34,959 bases of DNA from the NCBI GenBank assembly GCA_026125445.1, contig JAHCLE010000020.1, positions 1 through 34,959 of the forward strand, given 5' to 3'. Position 1 is the stretch's first letter. Every line of letters starts with the position of its first letter. The notes below the pieces were generated by a model. That model did no database searches. It was not told where the DNA came from and was given only the letters and a program-made list of their open reading frames with translations. The DNA comes from Burkholderiales bacterium. Its GTDB lineage: Bacteria > Pseudomonadota > Gammaproteobacteria > Burkholderiales > Usitatibacteraceae. The position numbers and the translations under genes were made by a program. Positions 16,311 through 23,149 of the stretch are shown here, piece by piece.

Positions 16311-17267
16311 ATGCCCGACCGCCTTCCCCCCCTGAACGCCCTGCGCGCCTTCGAGGCCGCGGCCCGGCACCGCAGCTTCAAGCGCGCGGCCGAGGAGCTC
16401 TTCGTGACGCCGGCGGCGGTCTCGCAGCAGGTGAAGGCGCTGGAGGATTACCTGGGCGTCGAGCTCTTCCGCCGCCTCACGCGCGCCATCGAGCTCACGC
16501 CGGCCGCCGAGGCGATGCTGCCCAAGCTGCGCGAGGGCTTCGACTGCTTCGCCGCGGGGCTCGCCCAGGCGCGGCGCGAGGAGGGGCGCGGGCGCATCGC
16601 CGTGGAGGCCCCGCCCAACTTCGTCGCGCGCTGGCTGATGCCGCGGCTGCGTTCCTTCACGGCCTCCTACCCGCAGTACGACCTGCGCATCATCGGCACG
16701 CTGCGCGCCATCGACAATCCGCAGGACGAGGCGCCCCCGGACCCCGGCCGCGCCGACGCCGAGGTGCGGGTCGCCGTTCGCTACGGCAAGGGAGAGTATC
16801 CGGGGGCGGTGGTGGACCTGCTGTTCCATCCCTCGTACGTGCCGGTGTGCAGCCCGAAGCTGCTGGGCCGCGGGCCGGCGCTGCGGAAGCCCTCGGACCT
16901 GCGCTTGCACACGCTCATCCACGACGACTCGTCGCCGGGAGACGAGGAGCGGCCGGGGTGGGAGGAATGGCTCGAGATCGCGGGCGCCAAGGGCGTGGAC
17001 GCCTCGCGCGGACCGCGCTTCTCCAACGCCTCCCTCGTGCACGAGGCGGCCATCGACGGCGTGGGCGTGGCGCTCGCGCTGCGCCCGCTGGTCGATTCCG
17101 ACATCGAGGAGGGTCGCCTGGTCGTGCCCATCGAGCGCCCCGTGCCGACGAACTTCGCCTACTACCTCGTCACCCCCGAGGCGCTCATCGCGCACCCGGC
17201 GTCCAGCACCTTCCGCCGCTGGCTCGTCGCGCAGGCCGAGGGCCAGTCGCGCCGCCGGACGCGCTAG
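16311..17267 (+). CDS. LysR-family transcriptional regulator, GcvA-like
   Basis: A 318-residue LysR regulator. The N-terminal winged helix (LNALRAFEAAARHRSFKRAAEEL, then VTPAAVSQQVKALEDYLG) is of the GcvA type, and the rest is a periplasmic-binding-like effector domain (PSYVPVCSPKLLGRG; HEAAIDGVGVALALRPLV). It should bind as a tetramer and regulate the divergent 61-residue gene and itself. No glycine-cleavage genes are nearby, so the glycine role of true GcvA is not implied. There is no Shine-Dalgarno before the ATG, and TAATCT ends 9 bases upstream, so the leader may be very short. The stop overlaps the convergent kinase stop within CTAG. Confidence 0.93.
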   Translation: MPDRLPPLNALRAFEAAARHRSFKRAAEELFVTPAAVSQQVKALEDYLGVELFRRLTRAIELTPAAEAMLPKLREGFDCFAAGLAQARREEGRGRIAVEAPPNFVARWLMPRLRSFTASYPQYDLRIIGTLRAIDNPQDEAPPDPGRADAEVRVAVRYGKGEYPGAVVDLLFHPSYVPVCSPKLLGRGPALRKPSDLRLHTLIHDDSSPGDEERPGWEEWLEIAGAKGVDASRGPRFSNASLVHEAAIDGVGVALALRPLVDSDIEEGRLVVPIERPVPTNFAYYLVTPEALIAHPASSTFRRWLVAQAEGQSRRRTR

Positions 17268-18277
17268 GGCGCGAGCGGCGGCTCCTGCATCGCCGCGACC
17301 TGCTCCTTGAGCTCCAGCACGCGGTCCTGCCAGTACTTCTGCGTGTTGAACCAGGGGAAGGCCATCGGGAAGGCCGGGTCGTCCCAGCGCCGCGCGAGCC
17401 ACGCGGAATAGTGCAGCAGGCGCAGCGTGCGCAGGGCCTCGACGAGGCCGAGCTCGTGGTCGTCGAACGACGCGAAGTCCTCGTAGCCCGCGAGCACGTG
17501 GCGCAGCTGGGCCGACATCGAGGCGCGATCGCCCGACAGGAGCATCCACAGGTCCTGCACCGCGGGGCCGGTGCGCGCGTCGTCGAAGTCGACGAAGTGG
17601 GGACCGGCCGGCGTCCACAGCACGTTGCCCGCGTGGCAGTCGCCGTGCAGGCGGATGCGCGCGACTCCCGAGGCGCGGTCGAAGGCGCGCTGCGCCCCCT
17701 CGATCGCGAGGGAAGCCGCCCCGGACCAGGCCTCTCTCAGGTCGGCCGGTATGAAGTCGTGTTCGAGCAGCCAGTCGCGCGAGGCGGTGCCGAAGGAGGC
17801 GACGTCGAGCCCGGGCCGGTGCACGAAGGGCCGGGTCGCGCCCACGGCGTGGATGCGCCCGATGAAGCGGCCCAGCCATTCGAGCGTGTTGCGGTCCTCC
17901 AGCTCGGGGGCGCGGCCTCCCCGGCGCGGGTAGACGGCGAAGCGGAACCCCGCGTGGCGGTGCAGCGTGGTACCGCCCATCTCCAGGGCGGGCACGACCG
18001 GGATCTCGCGGGCGGCGAGCTCGGCCGCGAAGCCGTGCTCCTCGAGGATCTGCTCGTCGGACCAGCGCCCGGGGCGATAGAACTTGGCGACCAGGAAGCG
18101 GGCCTCGCCGAGAGGGCCGCCCTGGTCCTCCTCGAGCCCCACCTGGTAGACGCGGTTCTCGTAGCTGTTGAGGGCGAGCTGGTGGCCGTCGGCCCGGAAG
18201 CCGACGCTCTCGACCGCGTCGAGCACCGTGTCGGGCGTGAGGCTGGCGTAGGGATGCGGGGAGAGGTCGGCGCTCAC
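17264..18277 (-). CDS. srkA: stress response kinase A (YihE/SrkA-type Ser/Thr kinase)
   Basis: A 337-residue kinase with an aminoglycoside-phosphotransferase-like fold. It matches YihE/SrkA closely as I remember that protein: LNSYENRVYQ near the N-terminus, VAKFYRPGRWSDEQILEEH (ATP-site lysine), the catalytic loop RLHGDCHAGNVLW and metal-binding VDFDDARTGPAVQDLWMLL, ending QEPPLAP. SrkA phosphorylates proteins and counters stress-induced death in E. coli. The start is GTG at 18277, preceded by TACAAT and 6 bases, with no ribosome site, suggesting a leaderless message. It converges with the LysR gene with a 4-base stop overlap and diverges from ybiB. Confidence 0.93.
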   Translation of the reverse strand: MSADLSPHPYASLTPDTVLDAVESVGFRADGHQLALNSYENRVYQVGLEEDQGGPLGEARFLVAKFYRPGRWSDEQILEEHGFAAELAAREIPVVPALEMGGTTLHRHAGFRFAVYPRRGGRAPELEDRNTLEWLGRFIGRIHAVGATRPFVHRPGLDVASFGTASRDWLLEHDFIPADLREAWSGAASLAIEGAQRAFDRASGVARIRLHGDCHAGNVLWTPAGPHFVDFDDARTGPAVQDLWMLLSGDRASMSAQLRHVLAGYEDFASFDDHELGLVEALRTLRLLHYSAWLARRWDDPAFPMAFPWFNTQKYWQDRVLELKEQVAAMQEPPLAP

Positions 18278-18283
18278 CCGTGC

Positions 18284-18289
18284 ATTGTA
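18284..18289 (-). promoter_or_regulatory. -10 box candidate giving a leaderless srkA mRNA
   Basis: TACAAT on the minus strand ends exactly 6 bases before the GTG start, so the normal transcription start falls on or beside the first codon. The -35 region is GC-rich and not recognisable. Confidence 0.4.
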
Positions 18290-18433
18290 CGGCCGCCCCG
18301 GAATGGGACCCGCGGGCCGCCGGCCTGCACCCGGGCGGTGCATGGCTGCGGTGCCGATGCGCGCCGCCCCATCGTGAAGCGGGGATGGCATGACTCCTGC
18401 TGACGGGAGGCACGAACCTCCGGAGAGCGCCGC

Positions 18434-19420
18434 ATGCATTCGATCGCCACCGTCCTGCGCCGGCTGTCCCGGCGCGCCGCATCGACACCGGTCGACGATG
18501 GCGCCTGGCTCGACGCCGCGGAGTCCCGTGCCCTGTGGGACGCGGTCCTCGACGGCGCCCTCGACGAGCTCGAGCTCGGGGCGCTGCTCGCCTCCCTGTC
18601 GATGGCGGGCGAGTCGACGGCGGAGCTCGCGGGCCTGCACGGGGCGCTGGCGGCGCGGCAGGGCAGGCTCGCCTTCGACCTGCCGCAGCGGCCGATCGCC
18701 ATTCCCCTGTACGGGCTCGTCGCCGGCGAGGCGGCGTTCGGCGCGCTCCTCGCCCTGTTCCTGCGCCGGTTCGACGTGCCGGTCGTGGTGCACGGCCCGC
18801 TCGACTCCCCGCAGGCGCCATCGGCGGCGACAATGCTTCGGGAGCTGGGCGTGCTGCCCAGCCCGTCGCTGGCCGACGCCGAGGGGGACCTGCGCTCGCG
18901 CGGCATCGCATTCGTGCCGGCGCAGCTGCTTTCCGCGGCGCTCGGTGGGCTCGTCGCGCTGCGCACGCGGCTGGGACGCACCAATGCGGCGCACGTCGCG
19001 GCGCACGCGCTGGACCCGGGCGGCATGGGCGCGGTGCGCCTGGCGATGAGCGTCCCCGGCACCGCGAGCCAGGGACTCGGCGCCCTGCTGGCGGCCACCC
19101 CGGGCAAGGCCCTGCTCCTGGCCTGGCCCGCCTCGGTCGCCCCCTGCAACCTGGCGTGGCGGCCGCGCATCGCCCTCCTGGCGGACGGCGAGGAGAGCGT
19201 CCTCTTCGAGGCGGAGAACACGGGGCGCGTCCCGGCGACCGCGCCCCCGGGGCCCGCGGAACTCGTGCCCTGGATGCGCGCGGTGGTCGAGCGACGCGCG
19301 CCCGCGCCCCCGCCGCTGGTGAACCTCGCGAGCGCCTGCGTGCACGCCGCGGGGGCGGCCGCCGACTTCATGCAGGCCAAGGCGATCGTCGCGTTGCATT
19401 GCGGGCGCATGGCCGCCTAG
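18434..19420 (+). CDS. ybiB: YbiB/TrpD2-family DNA-binding protein (anthranilate phosphoribosyltransferase-like)
   Basis: A 328-residue protein with the TrpD fold: an N-terminal helical domain (LDELELGALLASLSMAGES) and a phosphoribosyltransferase-like core (VPVVVHGPLDSPQAP, then MLRELGV; ALGGLVALRTRLGRTNAAHV). The TrpD2/YbiB branch lacks anthranilate transferase activity and is reported to bind nucleic acid with little sequence preference in E. coli, where it is LexA-regulated. No SOS box is obvious here. GGAGAG lies 8 bases before the ATG. It diverges from srkA across 156 bases in which I see no firm promoter. No trp genes are nearby, consistent with TrpD2 rather than TrpD. Confidence 0.85.
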   Translation: MHSIATVLRRLSRRAASTPVDDGAWLDAAESRALWDAVLDGALDELELGALLASLSMAGESTAELAGLHGALAARQGRLAFDLPQRPIAIPLYGLVAGEAAFGALLALFLRRFDVPVVVHGPLDSPQAPSAATMLRELGVLPSPSLADAEGDLRSRGIAFVPAQLLSAALGGLVALRTRLGRTNAAHVAAHALDPGGMGAVRLAMSVPGTASQGLGALLAATPGKALLLAWPASVAPCNLAWRPRIALLADGEESVLFEAENTGRVPATAPPGPAELVPWMRAVVERRAPAPPPLVNLASACVHAAGAAADFMQAKAIVALHCGRMAA

Positions 19421-19433
19421 GCAAGGGGAAATT

Positions 19434-19449
19434 GCGGATCGCGATCCGC
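19434..19449. repeat. 16-base perfect palindrome after ybiB
   Basis: GCGGATCGCGATCCGC lies 14 bases after the ybiB stop and upstream of the redox-membrane cluster. It has no T tract, so it could be a weak terminator stem or an operator; neither is established. Confidence 0.35.
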
Positions 19450-19490
19450 GATTCGCGCCGCCGCGCGGCAGCGGCCCGGCAGGTCGCCGG

Positions 19491-19499
19491 TGGTAAAAT
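19491..19499 (+). promoter_or_regulatory. extended -10 promoter candidate for the membrane redox cluster
   Basis: TGGTAAAAT is an extended -10 element (TGn-TAAAAT) 41 bases before the ATG of the 32-residue membrane peptide, in otherwise GC-rich sequence. No -35 match was found, which is tolerable for extended -10 promoters. Confidence 0.45.
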
Positions 19500-19540
19500 C
19501 GCGCCTCCTCCGCCTGCAAGGACCGACTCGGAGCGATCCC

Positions 19541-19639
19541 ATGAAGAACCCCCTCGATTCCCTCTGGGGGACCGTCCTTTGCGGACTCGTCCTCACCGCC
19601 ATCCTGTACTACCTCGTCCGCACCCTGGTGGAGCGCTGA
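19541..19639 (+). CDS. 32-residue single-span membrane peptide
   Basis: A very short reading frame, MKNPLDSLWG followed by one hydrophobic helix (TVLCGLVLTAILYYLVRTL) and VER. The positive residues at the C-terminus and the single span look like a small accessory subunit of a membrane complex. It lies just before a urate-oxidase-N-type membrane protein, with 2 bases between stop and next start, and has an extended -10 promoter upstream. The ribosome site is weak (GGAGCG at about 9 bases). Whether it is translated is unproven, but the packing and hydrophobic content argue for it. No family is recognised. Confidence 0.6.
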   Translation: MKNPLDSLWGTVLCGLVLTAILYYLVRTLVER

Positions 19640-19641
19640 GC

Positions 19642-20145
19642 ATGGAGATCCTGCACTACGGAATCGGGCGCTGGCTGCACGTGATGGCCGGCGTGATGTG
19701 GGTGGGACTGCTCTACTACTTCAATTTCGTGCAGGCCGCGGCGATGAAGGACGCGCAGGCCGACGGCAGCGCGGCCGGCATCGCGAAGCACGTGGCGCCG
19801 CGCGCGCTCCTCTTCTTCCGCTGGGCCGCGGTGGTCACCTGGGTCGCGGGGATGGCGCTCCTGGGCGACAAGGCCGACGACGCCTTCCTGTTCAGGGACC
19901 GCGCCTACATCCCGATCGGGGTGGGCGCGTGGCTGGGCACGATCATGTTCGTCAACGTCTGGGCCATCATCTGGCCCAACCAGAGGAAGATCCTCGGCCT
20001 CGCCCCCGCCTCCGAGGACGAGAAGGCGCGCGCGCGCCGCGTCGCCTTCCTCGCCTCGCGCCTGAACGTCGTGCTCTCGATGCCGATGCTCTTCTTCATG
20101 ACGGCCTCGGGAGGACTCTTCCGCCGCGCGGTCTTCGGCGCCTAG
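19642..20145 (+). CDS. urate oxidase N-terminal-type (PuuD-like) membrane protein without cytochrome domain
   Basis: A 167-residue integral-membrane protein with about four helices. The N-terminus (GIGRWLHVMAGVMWVGLLYYFNFVQ) matches the membrane domain of PuuD-type urate hydroxylase (DUF989), and His5, His13 and His50 are candidate haem ligands. PuuD proper carries a C-terminal c-type cytochrome domain, which is absent here; the protein ends at GGLFRRAVFGA. Relatives are sometimes mislabelled as antitermination protein NusG, which is wrong. It precedes cytochrome b561 by 11 bases, suggesting a shared membrane electron-transfer task. Urate as substrate is not supported, since no purine-catabolism genes adjoin it. 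Confidence 0.8.
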   Translation: MEILHYGIGRWLHVMAGVMWVGLLYYFNFVQAAAMKDAQADGSAAGIAKHVAPRALLFFRWAAVVTWVAGMALLGDKADDAFLFRDRAYIPIGVGAWLGTIMFVNVWAIIWPNQRKILGLAPASEDEKARARRVAFLASRLNVVLSMPMLFFMTASGGLFRRAVFGA

Positions 20146-20156
20146 GCGCGCGGCCG

Positions 20157-20849
20157 ATGGACGGCGACGCCCGCGTCCGCGTGCGCGTGTGGGACCTGCC
20201 CACGCGCCTCTTCCACTGGACGCTCGTGCTGCTGGTCGCCGCGAGCGTGGTCACGGGGAAGTTCGATTCCGTCCTCGGGCCATCCACCCTCGAGTGGCAC
20301 AAGCGCTCCGGCCTCGCGATCCTCGCGCTCCTCGCCTTCCGCGTGGCCTGGGGATTCGCCGGCGGGACGCACGCCCGCTTCGCGGGCTTCCTGCGCGGCC
20401 CGCGGGCGCTCGTCGCCTATGCGAGGGCGCTCGCGGCGGGCGATGCGCCGGAGGCGGCGGGGCACAACCCGCTGGGGGGCTGGTCGGTCGTCGCGATGCT
20501 CTCGGCGCTGGCGGTGCAGGCCGCCACGGGACTCTTCCTGGTGCAGGAGGACTATGGCTTCCAGGGGCCTCTCGCGCGGCACGTGAGCGGCGCGGTGTCG
20601 GACCGGCTCGACGCCCTCCACGAGGCGAACTTCTGGGTGATCGCGGCGCTGGTGGCGCTGCACCTGGCGGCCGTCGTCTTCTACGCCGTCGCCAAGCGCC
20701 AGGACCTCGTGGGCGCCATGATCGGCGGCGACAAGCGGCTGGCGCCGGGGCGCGAGGGCGAAGCCTCTCGCGGGGGCGGGCTGCTGCTGGCCGCCGCGAT
20801 CGCCATCGCGGCCGCGGCGGCCGTCGGGGGGCTCGTCAGCCTCGCCTGA
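20157..20849 (+). CDS. cytochrome b561 / Ni,Fe-hydrogenase-type cytochrome b
   Basis: A 230-residue di-haem membrane cytochrome. The opening VRVWDLPTRLFHWTL has the conserved His20 of the b561/hydrogenase-b group. Further His residues lie in EWHKRSG (second helix) and in HEANFWVIAALVALHLA near the end of the four-helix core, and a basic C-terminal stretch is followed by one more hydrophobic segment. Such proteins pass electrons between quinones and soluble cytochromes. It follows the PuuD-like membrane protein and faces a cytochrome c' gene with directly abutting stop codons. The ribosome site is weak, so coupling to the upstream gene is likely. The partner is unknown. Confidence 0.88.
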   Translation: MDGDARVRVRVWDLPTRLFHWTLVLLVAASVVTGKFDSVLGPSTLEWHKRSGLAILALLAFRVAWGFAGGTHARFAGFLRGPRALVAYARALAAGDAPEAAGHNPLGGWSVVAMLSALAVQAATGLFLVQEDYGFQGPLARHVSGAVSDRLDALHEANFWVIAALVALHLAAVVFYAVAKRQDLVGAMIGGDKRLAPGREGEASRGGGLLLAAAIAIAAAAAVGGLVSLA

Positions 20850-21314
20850 TCAGTTGCGCGCTTCCTTCAGGCGGAAGTCGTCGTGGCAGCCGCCGTTGCA
20901 GGACTTCGGCACCTCCGCGAACGCGGCCTTGAACTTGCCCTCGTCGCCCGTCTTCGCGGCGGCCGCGAGGTTCGCCACCGCCTTCTGGGCGTTCTCCGCG
21001 GCTTCCTTGAACTTCGCCGTCTCCTGCCAGATCTTCGGGGAGGCCTTCGTCGGCGCGCCCTTGTCGGTGCCGGGCCCGAAGGAATTCCACGGCAGTCCCA
21101 TCAGCGACTCGACCAGCGCGGAGTTCTTCTGCGCCACGGCGGCGTTGAACGGCGCCTTGCCCTGCGCCATCGCGCCCATCGGGCCCATGGCGCGGCCGAT
21201 GACGTTCATCACCGACTGGCGGTAGCGGATCTCGTCCTCCGGCTTCTGCTGGGCCATGGCGAGGGTGGCGGAGGCGGCGGCAAGCACCACGACAACGAGA
21301 GCAATGCGGTTCAT
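20850..21314 (-). CDS. cytochrome c' with CX3CH haem motif
   Basis: A 154-residue periplasmic cytochrome c'. It has a signal peptide (MNRIALVVVVLAAASATLAMA, cleavage after Ala21), the typical first helix IRYRQSVMNVIGRAMGPMGA, and a C-terminal haem site KSCNGGCHDDFR. The site is Cys139-Asn-Gly-Gly-Cys143-His144, three residues between the cysteines where the rule is two. A one-codon insertion explains it; the downstream DDFR is as in ordinary relatives. Cytochromes c' bind NO or CO in a four-helix bundle. AAGGAA precedes the ATG. It is convergent with cytochrome b561, stops directly adjoining. Whether haem attaches normally is an open question. Confidence 0.9.
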   Translation of the reverse strand: MNRIALVVVVLAAASATLAMAQQKPEDEIRYRQSVMNVIGRAMGPMGAMAQGKAPFNAAVAQKNSALVESLMGLPWNSFGPGTDKGAPTKASPKIWQETAKFKEAAENAQKAVANLAAAAKTGDEGKFKAAFAEVPKSCNGGCHDDFRLKEARN

Positions 21315-21342
21315 GCGGTTCCTTTCGGGTTGGGGAAGGGCG

Positions 21343-21358
21343 GCCGCCCGCGGGCGGC
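21343..21358. repeat. 16-base perfect GC palindrome
   Basis: GCCGCCCGCGGGCGGC lies in the 86-base gap between the DUF192 gene and cytochrome c', both transcribed leftward. It may end or attenuate DUF192 transcription; no T tract follows. Confidence 0.35.
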
Positions 21359-21400
21359 ATCGAGGGGGAGAACAGCGGCGCGCGCGGCTTATTCCCGCGC

Positions 21401-21865
21401 TCACTTCACCTTCGGCAGCCCCGTCACCTTGTCGCCGGCCTTGATCCGGCGCTGCGCGAACCATCCCTTGTTGGTCTCGATCGCGAAGCGCGCCGGGCCC
21501 GCGGCATAGTGCGAGTCGAGCGTTTGCGGCTCCATGTCTAGGATGTTGAGGATGCGGCCTTCGCCGTCCACGAAGGCGACCGACAGGGGCAGCGGCGTGT
21601 TCTTCATCCACATGGAGTGGTAACCGGGCTCGTCGAAGACGAAGAGCATGCCCTCGTTGGCGTCCAGCTTCGCGCGGAACATGAGGCCCCGCATGCGCTC
21701 CTCGACGGTGGCGGCCACTTCCACGCGCAGCGCGTGCCCGGCGACCTGCACCTGGATGACCTTGGGCGCGGCCTGTGCGGGGGCGAGCGGGAGGAAGGCG
21801 AAGGCGAGGGCGGCGAGCGCGCGCGCGGCGGCTCGGGGAACACGGGCGGCTACAATGGCGTCCAA
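21401..21865 (-). CDS. DUF192 periplasmic protein
   Basis: A DUF192 protein of 154 residues from the proposed TTG start. The signal peptide (RVPRAAARALAALAFAF to AQA) is followed by the domain core: VATVEERMRGLMFR-like segment, LFVFDEPGYHSMWMKNTPLPLSVAFVD and ETNKGWF near the C-terminus. The HSMWMKNT motif is the family hallmark. Function is unknown; the family is widespread and exported. The longest frame starts ATG at 21901, but TTG at 21865 has an excellent GGGAGGAA ribosome site 7 bases upstream and gives a normal signal peptide, so it is preferred. The gene is divergent from the lipoprotein gene at 21919. Confidence 0.88.
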   Translation of the reverse strand: MDAIVAARVPRAAARALAALAFAFLPLAPAQAAPKVIQVQVAGHALRVEVAATVEERMRGLMFRAKLDANEGMLFVFDEPGYHSMWMKNTPLPLSVAFVDGEGRILNILDMEPQTLDSHYAAGPARFAIETNKGWFAQRRIKAGDKVTGLPKVK

Positions 21866-21918
21866 CGAAATTCCTCCCAACAGGATCGGCGCACGCAGCA
21901 TAACGCACGAGGTGACCG

Positions 21919-22212
21919 ATGCGCCGACCGGCCGTCCTGTTCCTGCCCTTCCTGCTCGCCTCCTGCGCGCTCCTCGCGCCGTCGCCGCCGGCCGACGAGA
22001 CGCCCGAGGAGGGCGCGAAGCGGCGCGCGAAGGCGCCCCCTCCGGCCTACAACCTCGCAGGCTATCCCCCCGCCGCGCGCGACGGCTACATCGACGGCTG
22101 CGAGACGGCGAGGAAATCCGGGTACGGCCGCAAGGACGACAAGCGATTCGCCGCCGACCCGCGCTACCGCATGGGCTGGAACGACGGGTTCGCGATCTGC
22201 TCGCGCCCGTAG
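21919..22212 (+). CDS. small predicted lipoprotein
   Basis: A 97-residue protein with a lipoprotein signal (RPAVLFLPFLLASC, lipobox LASC with Cys16), a charged linker and a compact C-terminal motif: YIDGCETARKS...DDKRF..DPRYRMGWNDGFAIC, in which the two Cys (GC and IC) may form a disulfide. The pattern G(Y)xxGC...YxxGWxDGFxxC recurs in short proteobacterial lipoproteins of unknown function. GAGGTGA precedes the ATG, and a TACAAT (21851-21856, plus strand) could be its -10 box. Its stop codon touches the inverted-repeat element that follows. Confidence 0.8.
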   Translation: MRRPAVLFLPFLLASCALLAPSPPADETPEEGAKRRAKAPPPAYNLAGYPPAARDGYIDGCETARKSGYGRKDDKRFAADPRYRMGWNDGFAICSRP

Positions 22213-22283
22213 GGGACGGGTTTCATCGAAAAGGGGACGGGTCCCGGACCCGTCCCCTTTTCTCGGAGATGAAACCTGTCCCC
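22212..22283. repeat. nested inverted-repeat element (REP-like)
   Basis: Outer arms GGGGACGGGTTTCATC (22212-22227) and its complement (22268-22283, one mismatch) enclose inner arms AAAAGGGGACGGGTCC (22229-22244) and its exact complement (22246-22261), one base apart. GGGGACGGGT therefore recurs four times in alternating orientation. It fills the gap between convergent genes and would also act as a bidirectional terminator, since the inner stem ends in TTTT. It looks like the palindromes associated with RAYT (REP-associated tyrosine transposase) genes, though none is in the window. Confidence 0.75.
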
Positions 22284-22286
22284 CTG

Positions 22287-22652
22287 CTAATCAACACCTT
22301 GAAGGACCCAGGCGGCGATCGCCTCGAGCAGCTCGGGCGCCTCGCCGATGGCGGTCTGGATCGCGATGGGAATGCCGGGGTGGGCCTTTCGCAGGTCCTC
22401 CGCGATGCGCGGCAGGTCGTTGCGGATGTGGCCGCCGGGCGCCATGAAGAGCGGGAATATCGTGATCGCCGCCACGCCCTTGCCGGCGAGCGAGTCGACG
22501 GCCTCGTCGAGCTTGGGCGACATGAAGTCCAGGAAGGCGAGTTCCACCGGGAACTCCGGGCGGCGCGCGCGGACGATGTCGCGGATGGCCTCGAAGGGGC
22601 GGGCCCACTCGGGGTCGCGGGCGCCGTGGGCGAAGAGGACGATGCCGTGCAT
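22287..22652 (-). CDS. cbiX: CbiX/SirB-type sirohydrochlorin chelatase-like protein
   Basis: A 121-residue single-domain class II chelatase. Metal-binding residues are His9 (LFAHGARDPEW) and His74 (FPLFMAPGGHIRNDLP), as in the small CbiX proteins that insert cobalt or iron into sirohydrochlorin, or nickel in archaeal CfbA. Bacterial proteins of this size usually serve sirohaem or cobalamin synthesis, but no cob or cys genes are near, so the metal and pathway are open. GAAGGAG precedes the ATG. It begins 10 bases after dut and is likely co-transcribed with it. The downstream end borders the inverted-repeat element. Confidence 0.87.
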   Translation of the reverse strand: MHGIVLFAHGARDPEWARPFEAIRDIVRARRPEFPVELAFLDFMSPKLDEAVDSLAGKGVAAITIFPLFMAPGGHIRNDLPRIAEDLRKAHPGIPIAIQTAIGEAPELLEAIAAWVLQGVD

Positions 22653-22662
22653 GGGGGCTCCT

Positions 22663-23112
22663 TCAGTGCTTGCCGGTGGAACCGAAGCCGCCCTCGCCGC
22701 GCTCGCTCTCGTCGAAGGACTCCACGACGTTGAGCTCGACCTGCACGACGGGGATGACGACGAGCTGGGCGATGCGCTCCATCGGGTTCACCACGAAGGG
22801 CTCGCGGCCGCGGTTCCAGCACGACACGAGGAGCTGCCCCTGGTAGTCCGAATCGATGAGCCCGACGAGGTTGCCCAGCACGATCCCGTGCTTGTGGCCC
22901 AGGCCCGAGCGCGGAATGATCACGGCGGCGTGGCCGGGATCGGCCACGTGGATCGCGAGGCCCGTGGGCACGAGGGAGCAGTCCCCGGGACGCAGGGTCA
23001 GCGGCTCGTCGAGGCAGGCGCGCAGGTCGAGCCCGGCCGACCCGCCGGTGGCGTAGGCGGGCATCTGGGAGCGCATGCGCTCGTCGAGGATCTTCACGTC
23101 GATTCTTTTCAT
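22663..23112 (-). CDS. dut: deoxyuridine 5'-triphosphate nucleotidohydrolase (dUTPase)
   Basis: A 149-residue trimeric dUTPase hydrolysing dUTP to dUMP and pyrophosphate, which keeps uracil out of DNA and feeds thymidylate synthesis. All five family motifs are visible: [36 protein letters not shown] (with the catalytic Asp), ERIAQLV and GGFGSTG at the C-terminus. It lies downstream of coaBC in the same direction, a common proteobacterial order, but a 249-base gap containing an inverted repeat separates them. cbiX follows after 10 bases. Confidence 0.96.
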   Translation of the reverse strand: MKRIDVKILDERMRSQMPAYATGGSAGLDLRACLDEPLTLRPGDCSLVPTGLAIHVADPGHAAVIIPRSGLGHKHGIVLGNLVGLIDSDYQGQLLVSCWNRGREPFVVNPMERIAQLVVIPVVQVELNVVESFDESERGEGGFGSTGKH

Positions 23113-23149
23113 GGGGCGACGGTGGCTACGGTTTGCGAAAGGCTTTGGA

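Noticed and set aside
16311-17267. Calling the LysR protein GcvA proper
   Set aside because: The DNA-binding domain is GcvA-like, but no glycine-cleavage genes are adjacent and many GcvA-like regulators have other targets.
18278-18433. Possible tRNA or small RNA in the srkA-ybiB gap
   Set aside because: A small GGAGG/CCTCC hairpin is present but no cloverleaf, promoter or terminator could be built.
18434-19420. trpD (anthranilate phosphoribosyltransferase)
   Set aside because: The sequence follows the TrpD2/YbiB branch and lacks trp neighbours.
19642-20145. Annotation as antitermination protein NusG
   Set aside because: The protein is a multi-span membrane protein with the PuuD/DUF989 pattern and has no NusG NGN or KOW domain.
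22212-22283. CRISPR-like repeats
   Set aside because: The copies alternate in orientation with no unique spacers of constant length and no cas genes nearby.
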